64,000 nucleotides of DNA. It comes from Penaeicola halotolerans. GTDB lineage: Bacteria > Bacteroidota > Bacteroidia > Cytophagales > Cyclobacteriaceae. The notes below the pieces were generated by a model. That model searched no databases and was not told the origin of the DNA. It worked only from the letters and a program-made list of their open reading frames with translations. Numbering within the stretch: the first letter of the stretch is position 1; every line of letters begins with the position of its first letter. The stretch covers positions 62,001 through 126,000 of the forward strand of contig NZ_JAEAGO010000003.1 of NCBI RefSeq assembly GCF_016464625.1, read 5' to 3'. Both the position numbers and the translations under genes were made by a program. Positions 30,545 to 39,812 of the stretch are shown piece after piece.

Positions 30545-31555
30545 TCAGAAGCTATTTCTTAGTTCAAACGTTTGATTGAGTTGTTTTATTAACTTAGAAC
30601 TCTCCTCAAAGTTTAAGGTTTGCTGTCCATCAGAGAATGCTTTTTCAGGTATCTCATGGGTCTCAAAGATGATCCCATCTGCTCCTGACATCACTGCTGC
30701 GAGTGCCATCGCTGGCACATACTGCCTGATTCCTATTCCATGTGATGGGTCTACCACTACAGGCAAGTGTGATTTCGCCTTTAAGATAGGTACGGCATTG
30801 AGGTCTAATGTGTTTCTACTGGCGCGCTCGTAAGTTCTGATACCACGCTCACAAAGGATGAGTTTTTCATTTCCTCCAGAAAAGACATACTCAGCAGAGT
30901 AGAGTAGCTCCTCGACAGTACCTGAGATACCACGCTTGATCATCACAGCTTTATCTATTTTACCTAGTTCGTCTAGTAAATTGAAGTTCTGCGTATTACG
31001 AGCACCTACCTGATAGATATCTACATAATCGTACATCTCCTCGATCTGAGATACTTGCATCACCTCAGTTACGATCTTGATTCCAGCTGCTCTAGCGAGC
31101 TCATACCACATCTTGAGACCATCGATACCCATTCCTCTAAAAGAGTAAGGACTACTTCTTGGTTTAAATACTCCTCCCCTCATGATTTTGACTCCATTGG
31201 CAACTAAGTGGTCGATCACCTTTTTGATCTGCTCTTCACTCTCGATGGAGCAAGGTCCAGCCATAAGGGCAAGACCTCCATCTGCTATCGTCACACCATC
31301 TCCAAGGTCTATCACAGTAGGATTTACTTTCCACTTTTTAGAGACTAGCTTATAGTCGTCAGAGACCATGTGGATATCAGAAATACCAGAGGTATTACCT
31401 AGGTTTCTGATATCAAACTCACCCTTTCCGATCCCTATGATATAGTGACCTATCTGTGTTTTTACTTCTGTTCCTTTATGGTTGATCGCAGCAAGTTTCT
31501 CATGAATAGCATTTATCTCTTGCTCGCTGATTCCTTTTGTCAGTTGAATGATCAT
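30545..31555 (-). CDS. aroF: DAHP synthase (3-deoxy-7-phosphoheptulonate synthase), AroF type
   Basis: This 336-aa type I-beta DAHP synthase has a ~70-residue N-terminal ferredoxin-like domain (MIIQLTKGISEQEINAIHEK) that commonly carries feedback control, then the KDO8P/DAHP synthase barrel. Conserved motifs are MAGPCSIES, GGVFKPRSSPYSFRGMG, QVGARNTQNF, MIKRG and VDPSHGIG. It condenses phosphoenolpyruvate and erythrose-4-phosphate in the first step of the shikimate pathway. It is the last gene of the trp operon, 11 bp after trpA, so entry into the pathway is co-regulated with tryptophan synthesis. Confidence 0.95.
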   Translation of the reverse strand: MIIQLTKGISEQEINAIHEKLAAINHKGTEVKTQIGHYIIGIGKGEFDIRNLGNTSGISDIHMVSDDYKLVSKKWKVNPTVIDLGDGVTIADGGLALMAGPCSIESEEQIKKVIDHLVANGVKIMRGGVFKPRSSPYSFRGMGIDGLKMWYELARAAGIKIVTEVMQVSQIEEMYDYVDIYQVGARNTQNFNLLDELGKIDKAVMIKRGISGTVEELLYSAEYVFSGGNEKLILCERGIRTYERASRNTLDLNAVPILKAKSHLPVVVDPSHGIGIRQYVPAMALAAVMSGADGIIFETHEIPEKAFSDGQQTLNFEESSKLIKQLNQTFELRNSF

Positions 31556-31566
31556 AGTTTCATTAG

Positions 31567-32346
31567 TTAAGCGATGACGCTTTGGATATAGGTTTGAATG
31601 GCAGCCTTTAGATCACCACCCTTGGCTTTTGTAAGTACATTGATGAAGGCACTTCCGATGATAGCACCTTTAGAATATTGACAAGCAGTATCAAAAGTGG
31701 CCTTATCTGAAATACCAAAGCCAATCAATCGTGGATTTTTAAGCCCCATCTCATTGACTCTTTTGAAGTAGCTGATCTGCTCTTCTGATATGCCTGACTT
31801 AGCACCCGTGATGCTCGCTGATGATACCATGTAGATAAATCCCCTGCTGTTTTCATCGATCAGTCGAATCCTCTCTGCGGAGGTCTGTGGCGAAATCAAA
31901 AAGATATTAGCCAGATCGTAAGCATCAAAAGTCGCTTTATACTCTTCCATAAATTGGCTCATCGGCAAGTCAGGCACAATGATACCATCTATACCGATTG
32001 CAGAGATCTCTTGACAAAACTTCTCTATCCCATACTGAATGATAGGGTTAAGATAGCCCATCAAAATCAATGGTACTTGTGTCTTTTGACGGATATCTTT
32101 TAATTCAGACAGCAACTTTTTGAGGGTCATTCCCTGATCCAGCGCTGCTTGATTACTCTCTTGGATAGTCGGACCATCTGCCACAGGGTCTGAAAAAGGA
32201 ATACCGATCTCAATGATATCAGCACCAGCTTCATCTAGTGCTTCGATGATCGGAATGGTATCTCCTGCACTCGGATAGCCCGCGGTGAAGTAAACTGATA
32301 AAAGTCGACTGTCTTTATTTTGGAAAAGTTGTTCTATGCGATTCAT
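31567..32346 (-). CDS. trpA: Tryptophan synthase alpha subunit
   Basis: This 259-aa barrel has the catalytic Glu in ADIIEIGIPFSDPVADGP and the Asp in GIIVPDLP. The mobile loop and the phosphate site (GFGISDK, GAIIGSAF) are intact. It cleaves indole-3-glycerol phosphate to indole, which passes to TrpB. It is separated from trpB by 42 bp, the largest gap in the operon, and precedes aroF by 11 bp. Confidence 0.97.
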   Translation of the reverse strand: MNRIEQLFQNKDSRLLSVYFTAGYPSAGDTIPIIEALDEAGADIIEIGIPFSDPVADGPTIQESNQAALDQGMTLKKLLSELKDIRQKTQVPLILMGYLNPIIQYGIEKFCQEISAIGIDGIIVPDLPMSQFMEEYKATFDAYDLANIFLISPQTSAERIRLIDENSRGFIYMVSSASITGAKSGISEEQISYFKRVNEMGLKNPRLIGFGISDKATFDTACQYSKGAIIGSAFINVLTKAKGGDLKAAIQTYIQSVIA

Positions 32347-32388
32347 TTCAATGCTTATGAATATATAAAGTCTATTTCAACGATTTGA

Positions 32389-33576
32389 TTAATAATTTCC
32401 CCACTTGATATAAGTATCCAAGTCTTTATCTCCTCGGCCAGACAAGTTGATCACGATGACATCATCAGATTTGTATTTGACCTGATTGAGGGCTGCAAAG
32501 GCATGGGCTGTCTCAATGGCCGGAATGATGCCTTCTAACCTGCTTACTTCTATACCCGCTAGCATGGCATCTTCATCTTCTACGCCTACAAACTCTCCTC
32601 TACCCGTCTCAAATAAGTGCGCATGCACTGGGCCGATCCCTGGATAATCTAGACCCGCTGAAATAGAGTAAGGCTCTGTCACTTGACCATCTTCTGTCTG
32701 CATGAGGAGTGTTTTGCTACCATGGAGAATTCCTGGTTTACCTAGTGCTGTAGTAGCTGCTGATTTGCCTGAAAAAACCCCCAAGCCTGCTGCTTCGACT
32801 GCAATCAATCTAACTTCAGGCGTATTGTAGTAGTGATAAAAAGCACCTGCTGCATTACTGCCTCCACCTACACAAGCGATGACTAGGTCTGGATTTTCTC
32901 TTCCTTCTTTTTCTAGCAATTGTGCTTTGATCTCTTCGCTGATCACTGACTGAAACCTAGCCACCATCTCAGGATATGGGTGTGGCCCAACCACGGAACC
33001 TATGATGTAATGCGTATCTACGGGATTATTGATCCACTGACGCATGGCTTCATTGGTAGCATCTTTGAGCGTTTGGCTACCACTAGTCGCAGGTACGACT
33101 TTAGCACCAAGGATACGCATACGCTCTACATTAGGACGCTGACGCTCCATGTCATGCTTCCCCATGTAGACAGTACAATCCATACCCATCAGAGCACAGA
33201 CAGTAGCTGTAGCGACTCCATGCTGACCGGCACCAGTTTCAGCGATGATACGCTTCTTACCGAGTTTTTTGGCTAGTATGATTTGTCCAATCGTATTATT
33301 GACCTTGTGCGCACCTGTATGACAGAGATCTTCTCTCTTGAGATATATCTTAGCACCATACTTCTCTGACAGCCTTTGAGCATAAAAAAGTGGTGTAGGT
33401 CTCCCTACATAGTCTTTTAAAAGACTTTTAAACTGCGCTTGAAAGTCTGGTTCAGCGACTATACGTTCGTAGTTATCTCTCAGCTCTTCTATGTTTGGAT
33501 GCAACATCTCTGGGATATAAGCCCCTCCGAAATTGCCATAAAATCCTTTTTCATCAACTGCTATCAATGTTTTCAT
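32389..33576 (-). CDS. trpB: Tryptophan synthase beta subunit
   Basis: This 395-aa PLP enzyme is full length for the canonical TrpB1 form. The PLP Lys is in [15 protein letters not shown], the phosphate-binding motif is [10 protein letters not shown], and the N-terminal [12 protein letters not shown] interacts with Trp[13 protein letters not shown] binds the substrate carboxylate. It joins indole and serine to tryptophan. The gene follows trpF by 11 bp. Confidence 0.98.
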   Translation of the reverse strand: MKTLIAVDEKGFYGNFGGAYIPEMLHPNIEELRDNYERIVAEPDFQAQFKSLLKDYVGRPTPLFYAQRLSEKYGAKIYLKREDLCHTGAHKVNNTIGQIILAKKLGKKRIIAETGAGQHGVATATVCALMGMDCTVYMGKHDMERQRPNVERMRILGAKVVPATSGSQTLKDATNEAMRQWINNPVDTHYIIGSVVGPHPYPEMVARFQSVISEEIKAQLLEKEGRENPDLVIACVGGGSNAAGAFYHYYNTPEVRLIAVEAAGLGVFSGKSAATTALGKPGILHGSKTLLMQTEDGQVTEPYSISAGLDYPGIGPVHAHLFETGRGEFVGVEDEDAMLAGIEVSRLEGIIPAIETAHAFAALNQVKYKSDDVIVINLSGRGDKDLDTYIKWGNY

Positions 33577-33587
33577 CGTTATGAGAT

Positions 33588-34241
33588 TTAGATCTTTGCT
33601 ATAGGCTGATTAATCAGCATTTTTAATTTTTCAATATCTTTTATACCTGGCGAGGATTCAAACTTACTATTCACATCCAAAGCCATCATACTGGGAGTTC
33701 TCTTGGATAGTTTTTGAATAGCCTCCGACATCCCCATATCTACTCCTCCACTCAAAAAGAATGGGATACTCGATGGATAATGATGCAGTACTTTCCAACT
33801 GAAGGCTTCTCCTGTACCGCCAAAGGCTTCACTTTTGGTGTCAAATAGGAAATAGTCTGCAAAAGCCTCATAATCTGCCATATCCAATAAGTCAAACTTG
33901 GGCCCTACTCTAAACACTTTGATGATGGGCAGTTTAGTAGCTTTCTTGATAGCCTCCACCTCCTCAGGAGATTCATCCCCGTGCAGCTGAAGGATATCAA
34001 GCTGATGAGTGTTGATTTTCTCTTGGATAAAATCAATAGATGCCTTTACAAACACCCCTACCTTTTGGGTACTACTTGGCCAGGATTCATAGAGTTCCTT
34101 AGGAAGAGGTGCTGCCATGTATCTAGGAGATTTTTCATAAAAGATAAATCCCATGTAGTCTGGCTTGATTTCTTCCAAAACCTGACGCACATTGTCAGAA
34201 TCTCTCATCCCACAGACTTTCAGTTGAAGGCGCTTTCTCAT
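33588..34241 (-). CDS. trpF: Phosphoribosylanthranilate isomerase
   Basis: This 217-aa small barrel starts [17 protein letters not shown], with the catalytic Cys in VCGMR. The general acid Asp is in [19 protein letters not shown], and the phosphate site FLSGGVDM and [15 protein letters not shown] are conserved. It performs the Amadori rearrangement of phosphoribosylanthranilate. It lies 5 bp after trpC and remains a separate gene, not fused to trpC as in enterobacteria. Confidence 0.95.
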   Translation of the reverse strand: MRKRLQLKVCGMRDSDNVRQVLEEIKPDYMGFIFYEKSPRYMAAPLPKELYESWPSSTQKVGVFVKASIDFIQEKINTHQLDILQLHGDESPEEVEAIKKATKLPIIKVFRVGPKFDLLDMADYEAFADYFLFDTKSEAFGGTGEAFSWKVLHHYPSSIPFFLSGGVDMGMSEAIQKLSKRTPSMMALDVNSKFESSPGIKDIEKLKMLINQPIAKI

Positions 34242-34246
34242 CAGGC

Positions 34247-35050
34247 TTACTTCTTGGTGTCTAGAGATTTAAGTTTTTGCATGAAATCTTTAGCCGCATC
34301 ATGTGGTCTGCTGCTCTTCATAAAGTTTTCTCCTATGAGAAAACCTTGAAACCCAGCAGTTCTTAAGTCAACGATGGTCTGTGGGTCACTGATGCCACTT
34401 TCGGAGATTTTGACATACTGATCAGGAATTTGATCCAGCAGATCATAAGAAGTTTGTACACTCACCTCGAAAGTCTTCAAGCTTCTATTATTCACCCCTA
34501 GCAGATCAATCTGTGGATGAAGATTGTTTAGCAGCTCAGCGTCATCATGGACTTCTAAGAATACTTCTAAGCCTAGACTATGAGCAAAATCCGCAAGAGA
34601 CTTCACTTTGGCTGGCTCTAAAGCCGCTGCAATCAGTAAAATACAGTCAGCACCGATAGACTTAGCTTCTATGATCTGATACTCATCCACAACAAAATCC
34701 TTTCTCAGGATCGGACAGAAATTATACTGACGAGCGGTAATCAAGTCTTCATTTTTTCCACCAAAAAACTCCGTATCTGTCAATATAGAAAGTGCTGAAG
34801 CACCTGCTTGCATATAGCCGATAGAGGTTCTTTCTACCTGTGCTGTAGCATTGATCAGACCTTTAGAAGGTGACTTTCGCTTAAACTCTGCGATAATTCC
34901 CGTCTTATCCGGTCTGAGGATATATTTTTTCATAGAAACTGGCTTCCCTTCGAAAAAAGTGCTCTTTTCCAACAGTTTAGTCGGATAAAGGGCCTTTCTT
35001 TCGGCCACTTCTACATGCTTATGTGCAATAATTTTATCTAATACGTTCAT
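34247..35050 (-). CDS. trpC: Indole-3-glycerol phosphate synthase
   Basis: This 267-aa barrel has the signature AEFKRKSPSKG with the catalytic Lys. Further conserved motifs are LSILTDTEFFGG, PILRKDFVVDEYQI, GVNNRSLKTFEV and SESGI. It closes the indole ring in tryptophan synthesis. The gene lies 28 bp after trpD and 5 bp before trpF. Confidence 0.96.
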   Translation of the reverse strand: MNVLDKIIAHKHVEVAERKALYPTKLLEKSTFFEGKPVSMKKYILRPDKTGIIAEFKRKSPSKGLINATAQVERTSIGYMQAGASALSILTDTEFFGGKNEDLITARQYNFCPILRKDFVVDEYQIIEAKSIGADCILLIAAALEPAKVKSLADFAHSLGLEVFLEVHDDAELLNNLHPQIDLLGVNNRSLKTFEVSVQTSYDLLDQIPDQYVKISESGISDPQTIVDLRTAGFQGFLIGENFMKSSRPHDAAKDFMQKLKSLDTKK

Positions 35051-35078
35051 ATCTTATATCAAGGTCAACCTTATTGAT

Positions 35079-36089
35079 TTAATTAAAAGAAACTGAGCTG
35101 TTAGGGCTAACAAGCTTCTGAAATACCCCTAAAGCCTTTTTGGATAGCAAGGCTTCTTCTGCCTGAGCTACAGCCTCTGGGAAACTTATTGCCTCATTAG
35201 CAGTCACTAATGCCGCTGCAGCATTGGCGATCACTACTTGGTTTTGTGCCTTAGTCCCATTTCCTCGGAGTATATCTTCAAATATCTTAGCAGACTCCTC
35301 TACGGTCTCTCCTCCTTTGATTTGAGCAGCTTGGATAGTTTCTAAGCCTAGATCATCTGGATCATAGAGTTTTTCACCACTATGGGACACCATCTTGAAA
35401 GCTCCAGTAAGAGAAATCTCATCATAGCCATCTAAAGCATGAAGGATCGCAAACTTCGCATCAGTATTTTGATACAAATATCCATATAACCTCGCCAATT
35501 CTAAGCTAAATACCCCGACCAATTGCTTTTTAGGAAAAGAGGGATTAACCATAGGTCCGAGCATGTTGAAAAAGGTCTTCACACCAAGGTCTTTTCTGAT
35601 CGGTGCTACATTTTTCATCGCAGGGTGAAAGAGTGGCGCATGTAAGAAACAGATGCCTGCCGTATCTAAACTCTGTTTGATCTTACCGATATCATTTGTA
35701 AACTCATACCCAAAGTGCGCTAGCAAATTTGATGAGCCACAAATAGAACTTACTCCCGTATTGCCATGCTTAGCCACTGGCTGACCACAAGCAGCTACGA
35801 TAAAAGAGGATAAAGTAGAAATATTGAAAGTGTCCTTACCATCTCCCCCAGTACCACATAGATCCATGGCATCATATTCGGAGATTTCTACTGGGACGCA
35901 CAGCTCTAGCATTGCCTCACGAAAGCCCTCTAATTCTTCCACGGTAATACTGCGCATCAGATAGACCGTCATGAAGGCCGCCATTTGGCTCGCATTATAC
36001 TTTCCTTGGGTGATGTTTTTCAAAATCTCCTTTGCCGTAGCCTTATCTAGTGATTGATAAGCAATGAGTTGATTTAAAATTTCTTTCAT
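35079..36089 (-). CDS. trpD: Anthranilate phosphoribosyltransferase
   Basis: This 336-aa protein has the PRPP-binding glycine-rich motif CGTGGDGKDTFNIST, the KHGNTGVSS motif and the anthranilate-site region FLHAPLFHPAMK. The Mg-binding DGYDEIS is present. It joins anthranilate to PRPP. It is a separate gene, not fused to trpG, lying 14 bp after it. Confidence 0.96.
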   Translation of the reverse strand: MKEILNQLIAYQSLDKATAKEILKNITQGKYNASQMAAFMTVYLMRSITVEELEGFREAMLELCVPVEISEYDAMDLCGTGGDGKDTFNISTLSSFIVAACGQPVAKHGNTGVSSICGSSNLLAHFGYEFTNDIGKIKQSLDTAGICFLHAPLFHPAMKNVAPIRKDLGVKTFFNMLGPMVNPSFPKKQLVGVFSLELARLYGYLYQNTDAKFAILHALDGYDEISLTGAFKMVSHSGEKLYDPDDLGLETIQAAQIKGGETVEESAKIFEDILRGNGTKAQNQVVIANAAAALVTANEAISFPEAVAQAEEALLSKKALGVFQKLVSPNSSVSFN

Positions 36090-36103
36090 ATAATAGCTTT
36101 GGC

Positions 36104-36685
36104 CTAAGCCTTTGGATTAAATGTTAACCAGTTTTGCATCAGCTGCACACCATTCTCTGTGAGAACACTTTCTGGATGAAACTGAACCCCTCTGACTTCA
36201 TGCTGTGCATGTTTAAATGACATCACTTGCCCATCTGGACTGGTCGAAGTCACGATCAGTTCAGCAGGCATCGTCTGTCTATTGACCACCCAGCTGTGGT
36301 ATCTTCCTACTCGGAATTCACGAGGCAAACCTTCAAATATGTGATCAGTATTTTCCACTTTGATTTGAGTAGCCAGTCCATGAACTACCTCACTTAGATT
36401 ATGGAGAGATGCGCCATACGCTTCTGCAATCCCCTGATGCCCCAAACAAACCCCTAATATATCCTTGCTAGCACCGTATTGTTTAATCAATGCTGGCATG
36501 ATACCCGCCTCATCGGGCACTCCAGGACCTGGTGAGAGCAATATTTTATCATATTGCCCCGCAGCTTCAAGAGATATAGCGTCATTTCGATAGATGTCCA
36601 ACTGCGCACCGAAGCCTAAGTCTCTGATGATATACACCAGATTATAGGTAAAGGAGTCGTAATTATCTAATACTAAAATCTTCAT
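36104..36685 (-). CDS. trpG: Anthranilate synthase component II (glutamine amidotransferase)
   Basis: This 193-aa class-I amidotransferase starts KILVLDNYDSFTYNLVYII. The nucleophile Cys is in LGVCLGHQGIAEAYG, and the His/Glu dyad is in VQFHPESVLT. It supplies ammonia to TrpE and may also serve PabB. It is separated from trpE by 1 bp, consistent with translational coupling of the two subunits. Confidence 0.95.
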   Translation of the reverse strand: MKILVLDNYDSFTYNLVYIIRDLGFGAQLDIYRNDAISLEAAGQYDKILLSPGPGVPDEAGIMPALIKQYGASKDILGVCLGHQGIAEAYGASLHNLSEVVHGLATQIKVENTDHIFEGLPREFRVGRYHSWVVNRQTMPAELIVTSTSPDGQVMSFKHAQHEVRGVQFHPESVLTENGVQLMQNWLTFNPKA

Positions 36686-36686
36686 G

Positions 36687-38096
36687 TCAGAGTGTTTGAG
36701 CGACTTCTAATGCATTTCTCAAAGCAGCCAGTTTATTGGTCACCTCTTGTAGTTCACTTGGGATGTGTGACTTGGCCACTACACCCGCCCCAGCTTGATA
36801 GCTTAGTTCATTTTGATGAGAAACAAAAGAGCGAATCAAAATAGCGTGATTGAAGTCTCCATTGAATCCCAAGAAGCCTATAGCTCCGCCATAAAAGCCT
36901 CTATTTTTATTTTCCAGACCATCGATTAGCTGCATAGCCTTGTACTTTGGTGCACCTGATAAGGTACCCGCTGGAAAAGTATCCGCCACAAGTTGCAGCC
37001 TGTTGACATCAGGATTCAGTTTACCAGTGACTTTGGATACTAAGTGGATGACATGAGAGTAATATTGGATCTCCTTGAATGTCTCCACATTGACCTGGTG
37101 GGCATTTCTACTCAAATCATTACGAGCCAAATCCACAAGCATCACATGCTCTGCATTTTCCTTTGGATCATCATAAAGCTGAGCAGCTAAGGCAGCATCA
37201 GACTGATCATTGCCCGTCCTACGAAATGTCCCCGCGATAGGGTGAATGGTTGCCTGCTCTCCTTTGATCACAATCTGAGCCTCTGGAGATGAACCAAATA
37301 CCTTAAAACTTCCAAAATCAAAGAAGAACAGATAAGGAGATGGATTGACGGACCTCAAAGCACGATAAACATTGAAGTCATCCCCCTTAAACTTATTCGT
37401 ATACCTTCTCGATAGTACGATTTGAAAAACATCACCTCTAAAGCAGTGCTCCTGTCCCTTTTTTAAGATCTCCAAGAAGGCTTCATCTGTAAAATTGGAT
37501 GTCTCCTCTCCTGTCAACTGAAAATTGTAAGCTGGTATATTTTTATTATTCAGCACATGGAGGATAGTATCTAGCTGAGAATCTTCATGTACACCAGCGA
37601 TATTATGTTCGATGAGATAGAGTTCATTTTTAAAGTGATCTACTACGATCACATAGCGATAGGTGCTGTATAGCATCTTAGGGATCTGAGGTTTCTCTGC
37701 CTGCTGTATCTCTATAGTGTCAAAATGAGCCACTGCATCATACTGCATATAGCCAAAGAGGCCATTGGTCACAAACTTATACGGAAGATCCACATGCTTA
37801 AAATAGTTAGAAAAAACCCTCACCTCATCCACTAAAACACGATCACCCAGAGGCTTCCTATCTATATTTCCATCTGGCAAGGTCATGGTCAACTCAGTCC
37901 CCAAAAGCTCAATGGTGGCATTAGGCTCGAAACAGATGTAACTGTAGCTATTCTCTTGCCCATGGTAGTCAGAGCTTTCTAGCATGATCGCATTCTGATA
38001 TTTATCTCTGATGCGCAGATAGATACTTACTGGCGTGATGGTATCTGCCAATTTTTTCACTACCTGTGTTTTTATTTCAAATACTTTTTGACTCAT
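36687..38096 (-). CDS. trpE: Anthranilate synthase component I
   Basis: This ~469-aa chorismate-binding enzyme forms anthranilate from chorismate with TrpG. The N-terminal half includes LESSDYHGQENSYSYICFEP, corresponding to the LLES feedback-inhibition element that binds tryptophan. The catalytic half has FQIVLSRRY, GSSPEAQIVI, HPIAGTFRRTG, ENAEHVMLVDLARNDL, TFPAGTLSGAPK and the terminal YQAGAGVVAKS. The start at ATG 38096 (MSQKVFEIK) is preferred; 13 extra upstream codons fall inside the attenuator region. It is the first structural gene of the trp operon. Confidence 0.97.
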   Translation of the reverse strand: MSQKVFEIKTQVVKKLADTITPVSIYLRIRDKYQNAIMLESSDYHGQENSYSYICFEPNATIELLGTELTMTLPDGNIDRKPLGDRVLVDEVRVFSNYFKHVDLPYKFVTNGLFGYMQYDAVAHFDTIEIQQAEKPQIPKMLYSTYRYVIVVDHFKNELYLIEHNIAGVHEDSQLDTILHVLNNKNIPAYNFQLTGEETSNFTDEAFLEILKKGQEHCFRGDVFQIVLSRRYTNKFKGDDFNVYRALRSVNPSPYLFFFDFGSFKVFGSSPEAQIVIKGEQATIHPIAGTFRRTGNDQSDAALAAQLYDDPKENAEHVMLVDLARNDLSRNAHQVNVETFKEIQYYSHVIHLVSKVTGKLNPDVNRLQLVADTFPAGTLSGAPKYKAMQLIDGLENKNRGFYGGAIGFLGFNGDFNHAILIRSFVSHQNELSYQAGAGVVAKSHIPSELQEVTNKLAALRNALEVAQTL

Positions 38097-38118
38097 GATT
38101 TTTTCCTTGAATTTCCCC

Positions 38119-38154
38119 AAAACAAAACGACCCATCGGAGAGTCCGACAGGTCG
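38119..38154 (-). terminator. trp operon attenuator (intrinsic terminator in the leader)
   Basis: On the minus strand CGACCTGTCGGA and TCCGATGGGTCG pair around a CTC loop (two internal mismatches), followed by TTTTGTTTT. It lies 25 bp after the trpL stop codon and 22 bp before trpE. Its position and the upstream Trp codons identify it as the trp attenuator. Confidence 0.9.
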
Positions 38155-38179
38155 CGTCTAATATGTTTATCAAAACAGT

Positions 38180-38257
38180 TTAGGCAATAACGATCCGCTT
38201 ACTCTCACCGAGAATATGAAGATGCCACCACCAATATTTGTTAACTGTATTGTTCAT
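38180..38257 (-). CDS. trpL: trp operon leader peptide
   Basis: A 25-residue peptide with ATG start contains YWWWH at residues 8-12, three consecutive Trp codons. It sits between a good promoter (38302-38337) and a terminator hairpin before trpE. Ribosome stalling at the Trp codons during tryptophan shortage should prevent terminator formation and allow expression of trpEGDCFBA-aroF. The start is preceded by an A-rich stretch, normal for translation initiation in this phylum. The peptide itself has no expected function. Confidence 0.9.
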   Translation of the reverse strand: MNNTVNKYWWWHLHILGESKRIVIA

Positions 38258-38301
38258 TTTTTCTAATTCGAATTTCAAATTTAGGAAGCCAGATTTTACA
38301 T

Positions 38302-38337
38302 CAAAATAATTTCTCGTTTATTTTTTAATGCAAAAAA
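38302..38337 (-). promoter_or_regulatory. trp operon promoter
   Basis: On the minus strand TTTTTTG (38331-38337) and TTATTTTG (38302-38309) are separated by 21 bp. They match the Bacteroidota -33 TTG / -7 TAnnTTTG consensus with one mismatch in the -7 element. Predicted transcription starts ~40 bases before trpL. Confidence 0.65.
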
Positions 38338-38454
38338 CTCAACAATCCTTATATCGCTCAATTTCAAATACTTAGATTTATCTAAACATTAATATCTAAG
38401 CATCGCAATGTAAAGAATAGCAGCCAGCCAATTTGTTGATGACTTGCCAGCTGT

Positions 38455-38919
38455 TTACAAAAAGTGATACAAGAATATCAGAGTTGCGGTGTAAGCAGGC
38501 TTTTTCTGACCCTTAATCTCTAAGGTGATATGGATATTAGCCTTGGTAGTTCCTCTTAGATTTACCACATTTTCCATCTTGGCTACGAGCCTCACTTCGT
38601 CATTGACCAATACTGGCTGCGCAAATTTCATATTCTCCACCCCATAGTTGATCATCATCTTGAGGTTATTCACTTGAATGATCTGTTCCCAGAGGTATGG
38701 TGCAAGCGATAGCGTGAGGTAACCATGAGCGATGGGAGCACCAAAAGGTCCTTCCTTAGCTGCTCGCTCAGGATCCGTATGAATCCACTGATGATCAAGC
38801 GTAGCATCTGCGAAACAATTAATTTGCTCTTGGGTGATCTGGTGATAGTCTGAGGTGCCTAAAGTCTGGCCGATTTGTTTTTCAAAATCCTCAAAACCAT
38901 TGATAATAAGTTTGTTCAT
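38455..38919 (-). CDS. MaoC-family hot-dog dehydratase
   Basis: This ~154-aa single hot-dog domain has the R-hydratase signature: ADATLDHQWIHTDPERA with the catalytic Asp/His, then GPFGAPIAHGYLTLSL. It resembles NodN/(R)-enoyl-CoA hydratase-like enzymes that hydrate 2-enoyl-CoA to (R)-3-hydroxyacyl-CoA. ATG 38919 (MNKLII) is preferred over a TTG two codons upstream. It is not part of the trp operon, whose promoter lies downstream of it. Confidence 0.88.
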   Translation of the reverse strand: MNKLIINGFEDFEKQIGQTLGTSDYHQITQEQINCFADATLDHQWIHTDPERAAKEGPFGAPIAHGYLTLSLAPYLWEQIIQVNNLKMMINYGVENMKFAQPVLVNDEVRLVAKMENVVNLRGTTKANIHITLEIKGQKKPAYTATLIFLYHFL

Positions 38920-39044
38920 GTACAATTCATTGATATCAAGCCCCGAATATAGCCGTTTTAGTTTTTTGAGGAGACATTTTACTCAACAAAATAGCGGGTC
39001 TTATCCAATTCACTTATTTTTGAGCACCTCTTCTGATATGATCT

Positions 39045-39812
39045 ATGTTTTTCATACTATCTAAAATAGTAGGCATCTTGGTGATGCCACTTACCATCAT
39101 CCTCATCCTGTTTGGGGCCTCTTATCTCCCTAGACTTAAGAAAAGAGCTGCCCTACTCCGTATTACAGCTTTTGTCATGCTGCTTGCGATGAGTAATCAG
39201 TTTCTAACCAATATCGTCATGAGACTTTGGGAACCTGAGGCCATAGATCTACAAGAGATGCCCACCTATGACCTCGCAATTGTCCTCACAGGAGTGACCA
39301 ACTTGAATAAGAGTACTCCTGATAGGGTATTTTTCAACAAAGGAGCTGATCGTGCTACGCAGACTATACAGCTCTATAAACTTGGGAAAATAAATAAAAT
39401 ACTCATCACTGGCGGACAAGGATTGTTTACTAAAAATGGCAATCGTGAAGCTGAACTCTTAGCCAATTTCATGGAAATAGCAGGAGTGGCCAAAGAAGAT
39501 ATCATCATCGAAAATCAAGCAGTTAACACCAGAGAAAATGCAGTATTCACCGCTGAGATCTTAGCAGATGAGTATCCAAAAGAACAAAAGCACCTTTTGA
39601 TCACTTCAGCATACCACATGTACAGAGCGCAGGCTTGCTTTGACAAGGTAGGCTTACAAACAGCAGCTTTTCCAGTCGCTCACAATAGCCACCCGATCCG
39701 ATTCAATATAGAAGAACTCCTCTTTCCAGACCCTATGTGCTTGGTCAAGTGGCAATCTCTATTCAAGGAAATCATCGGGATTGCTACTTATAAAGTCATG
39801 GGCTACCTCTAA
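39045..39812 (+). CDS. YdcF/ElyC-family (DUF218) membrane protein
   Basis: This 255-aa protein has two N-terminal membrane helices (~5-25 and ~38-58) and a DUF218 domain. The family landmarks are DLAIVLTGV, ILITGGQG, REAELLANF, NTRENAV and LLITSAYHMYRA. E. coli ElyC has the same architecture and affects peptidoglycan and lipid-carrier metabolism; the biochemical function remains unclear. Its stop overlaps the stop of the convergent aldehyde dehydrogenase gene by 4 bp, so the two genes leave no room for a terminator. TATTTTTG at 39015-39022 is a possible -7 element. Confidence 0.85.
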   Translation: MFFILSKIVGILVMPLTIILILFGASYLPRLKKRAALLRITAFVMLLAMSNQFLTNIVMRLWEPEAIDLQEMPTYDLAIVLTGVTNLNKSTPDRVFFNKGADRATQTIQLYKLGKINKILITGGQGLFTKNGNREAELLANFMEIAGVAKEDIIIENQAVNTRENAVFTAEILADEYPKEQKHLLITSAYHMYRAQACFDKVGLQTAAFPVAHNSHPIRFNIEELLFPDPMCLVKWQSLFKEIIGIATYKVMGYL

